Assembly (NCBI GenBank): GCA_022747635.1
Contig: JAKTNV010000019.1
Coordinates: 9,921,501-9,985,500 of the forward strand
Source: Hetaerina americana
Lineage: Eukaryota; Arthropoda; Insecta; Odonata; Calopterygidae
Length of the DNA stretch: 64,000 bases
Direction: 5' to 3'
Position numbers and translations under genes: made by a program. Positions 61,801 through 64,000 of the stretch are shown one piece after another. How positions within the stretch are numbered: position 1 is the first letter of the stretch; the number at the start of each line of letters is the position of its first letter. The notes beneath the pieces are model-generated. The model was given only the letters and a program-made list of their open reading frames with translations. It was not told where the DNA came from and did no database searches.

Positions 61801-63260
61801 CCTTTGAATGTCTTCCAATTCTGTATCAATTGCCTTTAATGAATTCTCCAATAGAGGAATTTGATCCTTCAACTCTGTCACTTTCCTATGGAATATATAT
61901 TTTAACGAAAGAACAAGTAAAACTTGGGCATTTTCCAACAAACATTTATATTTGATTGACATGGGAATTCCTTCCATCTTGGAAGCACACATAGTGGCTA
62001 AGAAATTGAAATAATGGTACTCACACTCTTTTCTCCTCTAAACTCTGTTTAGTAACTTCACTTTTCCGTTTTATTTGTTCCAATAAAGCCATTTCTTTTT
62101 GCTCATTTCTTAAGTAAATGTCCAGCTCAGACTGGGCTATATCCATCTGAAATTTAATATTGAACATTCAAAATACAAAAGAATAAAAGATAAAACAAAA
62201 AATCAATAGAGTAACAACATTGCACTAGAGTATTTATCTAATGGGATGATAGGATTTTCCATGAAAACTTCAACACAGACAATCGGGGGTTGTGTTGGAT
62301 TTGCGATCAAAATTTTCCAAAGGAGAATTACCTCATTCAAAATTCACCTTCAAAGAAATGTATCCTAACAATGAAAATTATTTATACAGCATATAGTAGC
62401 ATAATATACTTTAATGCTCACGTTTATAGAAAAAAATGTATTTCAAAACTTTAAAATGCAACGGCACTTGTTTTTCCCAGTGAAGATAAAAATTCTAATA
62501 ATGGTTGGGGATCCCATCACTATTCATTTTTTTGGGAGACATTTCTAGTTGTGAAGAATGATCTGGTACTTTCCCGGCGAATAATGTTTTCCAAGATTAT
62601 TCGGGTCTCCCACCGGGTCCACGTTTGTAGGTTTGCCGACGTTTCGATGGCCGAGTCGTCCATCGTCTTCAGGGCATGCCCTGAAGACGATGGACGACTC
62701 GGCCATCGAAACGTCGGCAAACCTACAAACGTGGACCCGGTGGGAGACCCGAATAATCTTGGAAAACATTTCTAGTTGGTTTGACATTTCACTTGACAAT
62801 GCTTTCCCTATATTCAACAGTTATTATTGGTAATTACTGGTTAACAGTTCCAGTCAAAAGGTAAGTTATCAGAATGAAAGTAGACAGACAGATGTGAAGG
62901 ACAGAGAGTTTCACAAAACTCACTGATCTTCAGGCCAGGACGTGATCCCTCCATCAGCAGAAGAAGAATGAGTTTTTTCAGCTGATGAAATCATCATTAC
63001 TAATATATAATATACAACAAAAAATTATAATTTTTCACCTTTGATTTTGCTTCATCCACTGTTTTCCTTAGCTCCATAAGCTTATTTTGCAAGGGCTCCC
63101 TTTCATCTTGAAGCCCCTGAGTCTCTGCTTGTAAACCAGCCATTGCAGTCTGCAGCCCTTGCTCATGTATAGCTTTCTCCCTTATTAGCTGCCCCTCCTT
63201 TGCTGTCAACTCCACAATGTCCTGTTCATTTTCTGCAGGTACCTTCTCCAAAGCCTCCAA
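28646..63260 (-). CDS. SMC4: Condensin subunit SMC4, 3' part of gene (14 exons, 902 residues)
   Basis: SMC4 pairs with SMC2 to form the ATPase core of condensin I and II, which compacts mitotic chromosomes. Fourteen minus-strand exons splice in continuous phase: 63260-63039, 62146-62025, 61885-61645, 61037-60835, 58384-58200, 54060-53816, 53395-53269, 50619-50430, 41550-41406, 41087-40914, 39471-39235, 34680-34448, 29632-29449 and 28846-28646. The product reads through the N-terminal coiled coil ([12 protein letters not shown]), the [19 protein letters not shown] entry to the hinge, the hinge ([15 protein letters not shown] to [10 protein letters not shown]), the C-terminal coiled coil, and the head with signature motif [17 protein letters not shown], Walker [14 protein letters not shown] and [18 protein letters not shown]. 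This aligns along its whole length with about the last 900 of 1288 residues of human SMC4. The Walker A exons lie beyond the right edge. An AATAAA at 28496-28491 (minus strand) is the likely poly(A) signal, about 150 bp after the stop. Confidence 0.97.
29449..29632 (-). CDS. SMC4: SMC4 exon: ABC signature and Walker B
   Basis: [20 protein letters not shown] holds the ABC signature [26 protein letters not shown] holds Walker B (hydrophobic stretch, Asp then catalytic Glu) and the D-loop ALD. All catalytic residues expected in this half of the head are present. Donor GTATTT. Confidence 0.98.
30379..30456. mobile_element. Minimal TIR element (MITE), copy 2, TA-flanked
   Basis: A 74-bp unit (30381-30454) with TIRs CAGGGTTCGGCAACATAACT and CAGGGTGCGGCAACAACTTC, bounded by TA on both sides. 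Same family as 25730-25804. It lies in the SMC4 intron before the signature-motif exon. Confidence 0.85.
30530..30960 (+). mobile_element. RTE-type LINE remnant (ORF2 C-terminus)
   Basis: Plus-strand fragments [28 protein letters not shown] and the terminal block ending TLVPLYT-like before 30990 match the 13430-14330 copy. They correspond to the ETWTLKKKD / VIEGRMEGKRGRGRPR region of RTE-like elements. Degenerate. Confidence 0.6.
31264..31434. mobile_element. Fold-back element 5
   Basis: The arms (about 31264-31340 and 31358-31434) are inverted copies with roughly 85 percent identity: AAATTATTGACTTTGT, TTTAAAAACA and ACCCAGGTTT blocks in both. The centre holds GACGTTCAA..AACATC-GAAACC. It has the same general layout as elements 1-3; no target duplication was resolved because the flanks themselves are similar. 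Confidence 0.75.
32543..33861 (+). mobile_element. Mariner element, recent, TA-flanked
   Basis: The 1315-bp element (32545-33859) has TIRs CCTTGATCAAAAAGTTCCCG and CCTTGATCAAAAATTTCCCG and a TA duplication at 32543-32544 and 33860-33861. TIR and frame integrity make it the youngest mariner in the window. The transposase lies between the TIRs on the plus strand. Confidence 0.95.
32747..33809 (+). pseudogene. Mariner transposase, nearly complete, frameshifted
   Basis: It begins [20 protein letters not shown] (helix-turn-helix region) and passes through [20 protein letters not shown] (first Asp), HHDNAPSH (second Asp) and [14 protein letters not shown] (third Asp, in a D-34-D arrangement). It ends [13 protein letters not shown] with a stop at 33809. 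A stop at 32987 and frame changes near 33117 and 33290 interrupt it. The C-terminal 195 codons (33222-33809) are one open frame. Confidence 0.9.
33890..34010 (+). mobile_element. Mariner transposase C-terminal scrap
   Basis: One frame reads [20 protein letters not shown] then GKHFPSPEE, a decayed version of the mariner [23 protein letters not shown]....EE block. It belongs to a different mariner lineage from the adjacent intact-TIR element and has no visible termini. Confidence 0.55.
34448..34680 (-). CDS. SMC4: SMC4 exon: start of C-terminal head
   Basis: [39 protein letters not shown] and [20 protein letters not shown] followed by FSEGVNF reproduce the SMC4 head segment ..[37 protein letters not shown].. 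almost residue for residue. It ends in phase 2 at donor GTAAAT. Confidence 0.98.
34740..35010 (-). mobile_element. Possible tRNA-derived SINE remnant
   Basis: On the minus strand, TTTGGCCACAGCCTGG (A-box-like) lies a little upstream of GGTATCAAATCC (B-box-like, one base inserted). About 200 bp of unique body follows. No target duplication or tail was recognised. Confidence 0.38.
36541..36781. mobile_element. Fold-back element 6 with imperfect 14-bp target duplication
   Basis: The arms 36580-36664 and 36685-36769 are inverted with about 85 percent identity, around a 20-nt centre containing GTCTTCAGCCCT. The one-sided tail at the left (36555-36579) contains TTTCCCGGCGAAT, shared with elements 7 and 8. 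Direct repeats are CATAATTCTTCCTG (36541-36554) and CATAAATCTTCCTG (36768-36781), one mismatch. Confidence 0.85.
37025..37248. mobile_element. Fold-back element 7, perfect 83-bp arms, 14-bp target duplication
   Basis: The arms 37036-37118 and 37122-37204 are identical in inverted orientation with a 3-nt loop. The one-sided tail (37205-37234) contains CGCCGGGAAA. The direct repeat ATGCTTATTTCATT lies at 37025-37038 and 37235-37248. The arm carries GTGAAGAC-GATGGC-..-GCCGTC-GAAACGTCGG. Open frames of about 80 codons on both strands here are palindrome artefacts. Confidence 0.95.
39235..39471 (-). CDS. SMC4: SMC4 exon: end of coiled coil, acidic insert
   Basis: Seventy-nine codons, phase 0. An acidic stretch (residues [14 protein letters not shown]) is followed by QLTDEQL and [13 protein letters not shown], which aligns with the MKPNLGAIAEYKKK motif near the C-terminal head. 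The donor is GTAAGT. Confidence 0.93.
39472..40913 (-). other. SMC4 intron, no recognised content
   Basis: This is 1.4 kb of AT-rich sequence with no transposon termini or coding motifs seen. Confidence 0.6.
40914..41087 (-). CDS. SMC4: SMC4 exon: descending coiled coil
   Basis: Fifty-eight codons, phase 0 at both ends; acceptor TGTTTATAG and donor GTATGT. It contains a VKEWKSKIA motif that aligns with the IKYWHKEIS motif of vertebrate SMC4. Confidence 0.92.
41406..41550 (-). CDS. SMC4: SMC4 exon: descending coiled coil
   Basis: [20 protein letters not shown] continues the coiled coil (vertebrate NLQKAQDSVLRTEKEIKDTE). Forty-eight codons, phase 0 at the donor GTAAGT. Confidence 0.92.
41700..45745 (+). 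mobile_element. CR1/L2-type LINE, nearly full length, decayed
   Basis: Order on the plus strand: a GC-richer 5' region; an ORF1 remnant (about 41950-42520) with SGNH-like motifs; an endonuclease remnant including [17 protein letters not shown] and [15 protein letters not shown] (43210-43419); and a reverse transcriptase from about 43790 to 44800. The RT shows [60 protein letters not shown] and a decayed catalytic motif reading LLAEYT in place of the usual FADDT. The 3' end is GGTGGCTTGCAGGG with a short GTAGAT-type tail. Stops are scattered throughout. It lies in the largest SMC4 intron, antisense to the gene. Confidence 0.85.
43789..44802 (+). pseudogene. LINE reverse transcriptase remnant
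   Basis: Frame 43789-44250 is open for 153 codons and carries the RT palm entry ([25 protein letters not shown]). After a stop the same protein continues through [14 protein letters not shown] and [14 protein letters not shown] to [13 protein letters not shown]. The catalytic YADD/FADD box has decayed, so it is inactive. Confidence 0.85.
47121..48671 (-). mobile_element. Mariner element interrupted by a nested insertion
   Basis: TIRs GGCTGAAAAGTAATGCACAC (from 47123) and GGCTGAAAACTAATACACAC (inverted, to 48669) are flanked by TA. The transposase runs on the minus strand: 48440 down shows [20 protein letters not shown] and [16 protein letters not shown]. At 47850-47960 the C-terminal coding region, including the KXXTXXGXYVEK-type end, is legible. 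The catalytic core is largely missing or unreadable. A fold-back unit of about 600 bp (47246-47843) sits inside its 3' part. Confidence 0.85.
47246..47843. mobile_element. Penelope-like terminal-repeat unit nested in mariner
   Basis: The 35-bp inverted arms (47246-47280 and 47809-47843, one mismatch) enclose 528 bp of unusually GC- and pyrimidine-rich DNA. Toward the right end it has TATATAAG at 47728-47735. Then follows CTGATGA at 47761-47767, a GATG/CATT stem and GAAACC at 47782-47787, a close match to the hammerhead core order CTGATGA-stem-GAAA. A TATA box shortly before a hammerhead-like motif is what one expects of a Penelope terminal repeat. Confidence 0.6.
49789..50344. mobile_element. 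Inverted-duplicate mariner derivative (552 bp)
   Basis: TIRs GGTCTGTCTGGAAAGGATCC (left) and GGTCTGTCTGGAATGGATAT (right) lie within TA at 49789-49790 and 50343-50344. Both halves encode the C-terminal end of a mariner transposase but in opposite directions. On the minus strand: [15 protein letters not shown], then [20 protein letters not shown] and ECFEK. On the plus strand: [20 protein letters not shown] and DCFE, ending QWEYFKGD. The N-terminal half is absent, so this is a non-autonomous head-to-head fold-back. Confidence 0.8.
50430..50619 (-). CDS. SMC4: SMC4 exon: descending coiled coil, KKLDEC block
   Basis: [20 protein letters not shown] and AIKTAER match the vertebrate QQDKLDKINKQLDECASAI..AIKTADR stretch. 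Sixty-two codons with two split codons; donor GTAAGG. Confidence 0.93.
50620..53268 (-). other. SMC4 intron with a mariner fragment
   Basis: Beyond the mariner fragment at 50730-51110, this 2.6-kb stretch is AT-rich with no recognised features. Confidence 0.6.
50730..51110 (-). mobile_element. Mariner transposase fragment
   Basis: The minus strand reads [18 protein letters not shown] followed by [10 protein letters not shown], a decayed form of the mariner [28 protein letters not shown] block. The rest is too degraded to read, and no termini were found. Confidence 0.6.
53269..53395 (-). CDS. SMC4: SMC4 exon: descending coiled coil
   Basis: Forty-two codons ([20 protein letters not shown] then [20 protein letters not shown]) with acceptor TTTTAG and donor GTAAGT; it ends in phase 1. 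It aligns by position to the vertebrate segment with ..EANVLATAPDKKKQKLLEE. Primary sequence is weakly conserved; phase and flanks support it. Confidence 0.88.
53816..54060 (-). CDS. SMC4: SMC4 exon: hinge exit and start of descending coiled coil
   Basis: It begins [20 protein letters not shown], equivalent to the GTMTGGGSKVMKGRMGSSL hinge-exit motif, then becomes a long Glu/Lys/Gln-rich helix. Eighty-one codons end in phase 0 at donor GTGAAT. Confidence 0.96.
54957..54972. repeat. Short (CT)n microsatellite
   Basis: A CTCTCTCTCTCTCT tract of about eight units inside an SMC4 intron. Confidence 0.8.
55250..56630 (+). mobile_element. piggyBac-type transposon remnant
   Basis: Plus-strand translation across stops gives the ordered landmarks of a piggyBac (DDE_Tnp_1_7) transposase: [19 protein letters not shown] then [25 protein letters not shown] and [16 protein letters not shown]; an [15 protein letters not shown] segment; and, in frame 55788-55988, [20 protein letters not shown]. 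That last block matches ..LIAPISGSGRNVTMDNWF.., which contains a catalytic Asp. About 56210-56270 corresponds to the INA/FNMLDIAG-type segment. No terminal repeats were identified. It lies in an SMC4 intron, antisense to the gene. Confidence 0.75.
58200..58384 (-). CDS. SMC4: SMC4 exon: second half of hinge
   Basis: [31 protein letters not shown] and [15 protein letters not shown] match the hinge segment PRLFDLVKVKDE..AFYFALRDTLV..WRVVTLQGQIIEQSG of vertebrate SMC4. It splits a Gly codon with the next exon; donor GTATGT. Confidence 0.96.
58385..60834 (-). other. SMC4 intron inside the hinge, unassigned content
   Basis: The middle (about 58700-60330) is less AT-rich and pyrimidine-biased on the plus strand. 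A 126-codon open frame at 59626-60006 has no recognisable domain. It may be old repeat DNA, but I could not assign it. Confidence 0.5.
60835..61037 (-). CDS. SMC4: SMC4 exon: first half of hinge
   Basis: [20 protein letters not shown] and [20 protein letters not shown] match the SMC4 hinge, the dimerisation surface with SMC2. Sixty-seven codons end in phase 2 at donor GTAATA; the Arg codon is completed in the next exon. Confidence 0.96.
61038..61644 (-). other. SMC4 intron, no recognised content
   Basis: 607 bp of AT-rich intron with standard GT/AG ends and nothing else recognised. Confidence 0.7.
61645..61885 (-). CDS. SMC4: SMC4 exon: coiled coil into hinge
   Basis: Eighty codons plus a leading base. 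The C-terminal half, [20 protein letters not shown] then IFGRL, corresponds to the conserved SRGKVLDA..EKKSGRIPGIYGRL segment that leads into the hinge domain. The donor GTAATG lies in phase 0 directly before GDLGAID in the next exon. Confidence 0.95.
62025..62146 (-). CDS. SMC4: SMC4 exon: coiled coil, [12 protein letters not shown] block
   Basis: [20 protein letters not shown] matches the invariant SMC4 stretch [12 protein letters not shown]. The exon starts in phase 0 and ends with two bases (GT) of a Val codon completed by the next exon. The donor is GTGAGT. Confidence 0.95.
62538..62777. mobile_element. Fold-back element 8, 188-bp palindrome, 13-bp target duplication
   Basis: 62582-62769 is a perfect palindrome (94-bp arms, no loop, centre GGGCATGCCC). 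The one-sided tail at the left (62551-62581) contains TTTCCCGGCGAAT. The direct repeat ACATTTCTAGTTG lies at 62538-62550 and 62765-62777. Each arm reads CTGAAGAC-GATGG-..-CCATC-GAAACGTCGG. It is closely related to elements 6 and 7, and the perfect arms suggest a recent origin. Confidence 0.96.
63039..63260 (-). CDS. SMC4: SMC4 exon: N-terminal coiled coil
   Basis: Seventy-four codons, phase 0 at both ends; acceptor TTATTTACAG, donor GTGAAA. Heptad-like and Glu/Lys/Gln-rich, with [19 protein letters not shown] aligning to the SMC4-specific KQETQGLQKEKE stretch of the ascending coiled coil. The upstream exon is not in the window. Confidence 0.93.
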
Positions 63261-64000
63261 CTGTAAATAAATTAATTTCCAGGGACACAGTGCTTATTTT
63301 AGAAAACGGAAGTTTAAGATATCTTTAGGTTTTTAAATATGTCACTAAGCATCAACACCTGTCACCACGAAGAAGATTTATGAATGAAATACATTGAGAT
63401 AATATTAATTCAAATTAATATAAGATGAATTAGTATGAAACAAATTCAAAGTTCCACAAGTTAATATAATAGGAATTAATAATATCATTTGTTGCACACC
63501 GTGATAGAAAGACTTAAGTGAGAAATGCTGGCAATTGTAATATTTTAAATAATGAGAAAAATTAAGGCTCTAGGCCAAATCATTTAATGGTCATTCCTTA
63601 CCTCCTTAAAAAAAAACTCAATCATACTTAGCATATCAATTTGAAACAAAAGCCAAAATTTCATAATTTTTTATGATAAACAAACAATACAGTTTACATT
63701 TTAAAACAGAAGATTGGACCACCATGCTATCCCTAAAGGGCTCCACTAAATTTATATTTACTCCATATAGATAGAAATTTCCTTCAAATAGCAGAGCCAT
63801 GTTGTGAGGAATGAGAGGGTTGAAGCAACTTTTGTTTTGCTAAGGTAAATTAGAGCTTAGGTTATTATAGAGCGTGGTTGACTACATGGTTTCCTTCTTG
63901 GGACAGCATTCTGTCTAGCACAGTTAGCCTAACAATTCAACATTAACAGGCTTCCGCAAGCATCCTTTATTATTTTTAACTTTTTATCCAAGAGAGAGAG
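63261..64000 (-). other. SMC4 upstream intron (partial)
   Basis: AT-rich intronic sequence runs to the window edge. No further SMC4 exon is visible here, so the Walker A exons lie beyond the window. Confidence 0.7.

Noticed and set aside
1..64000. A wholly new multi-gene system
   Set aside because: All three host genes are well known and unrelated in operon-like terms. The novelty I can support lies in the fold-back/hammerhead-like elements, not in a new gene cluster.

Overview
The window is AT-rich animal nuclear DNA, most likely from an arthropod and probably an insect. The evidence is spliced genes with GT/AG introns of 0.1 to 9 kb, and remnants of mariner, piggyBac, RTE-like, CR1/L2-like and Penelope-like elements plus tRNA-derived SINEs. 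No bacterial or organellar signal is present. The species cannot be named from the sequence.

Three conserved cell-biology genes account for essentially all recognisable host coding sequence. (1) Positions 1-22109, minus strand: the 5' part of a gamma-tubulin complex component 3 gene (TUBGCP3, Drosophila Grip91). I assembled seven exons by splice-site and codon-phase matching; they give the first 288 residues, and the gene runs off the left edge. (2) 22553-23881, plus strand: a complete intronless Rab GDP-dissociation inhibitor (Gdi, 442 aa), divergent from TUBGCP3 across a 443-bp shared promoter region, with a 3' UTR of about 1.1 kb. (3) 28646-63260, minus strand: the 3' three quarters of the condensin ATPase SMC4. 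Fourteen phase-consistent exons give 902 residues, from the N-terminal coiled coil through the hinge and C-terminal coiled coil to the ABC-signature/Walker B head. The N-terminal Walker A exons lie beyond the right edge. TUBGCP3 (microtubule nucleation) and SMC4 (chromosome condensation) are both mitotic genes; Gdi recycles Rab GTPases.

The rest is introns and about 3.6 kb of intergenic DNA, with many mobile elements: five mariner elements or large pieces with terminal inverted repeats (519-1845, 3985-5269, 32545-33859, 47123-48669, 49791-50342) and two smaller fragments; a decayed piggyBac; an almost full-length CR1/L2-type LINE whose ORF1 looks SGNH-like; several RTE-type LINE pieces; a probable Penelope-like RT/endonuclease remnant; two copies of a tRNA-derived SINE with clear target-site duplications; and two 75-bp TA-flanked MITEs.

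The most unusual feature is a set of nine short inverted-repeat units (about 100-600 bp) in introns and intergenic DNA. Six of them have the layout target-site duplication / arm / short loop / arm / one-sided tail / target-site duplication, with 12-15 bp duplications. Several carry, next to the fold centre, a hammerhead-like string (C/G)TGAAGA-N-stem-GAAA whose stem sequence differs between families while its pairing is kept. I interpret them as non-autonomous, Penelope-like terminal-repeat fold-backs.
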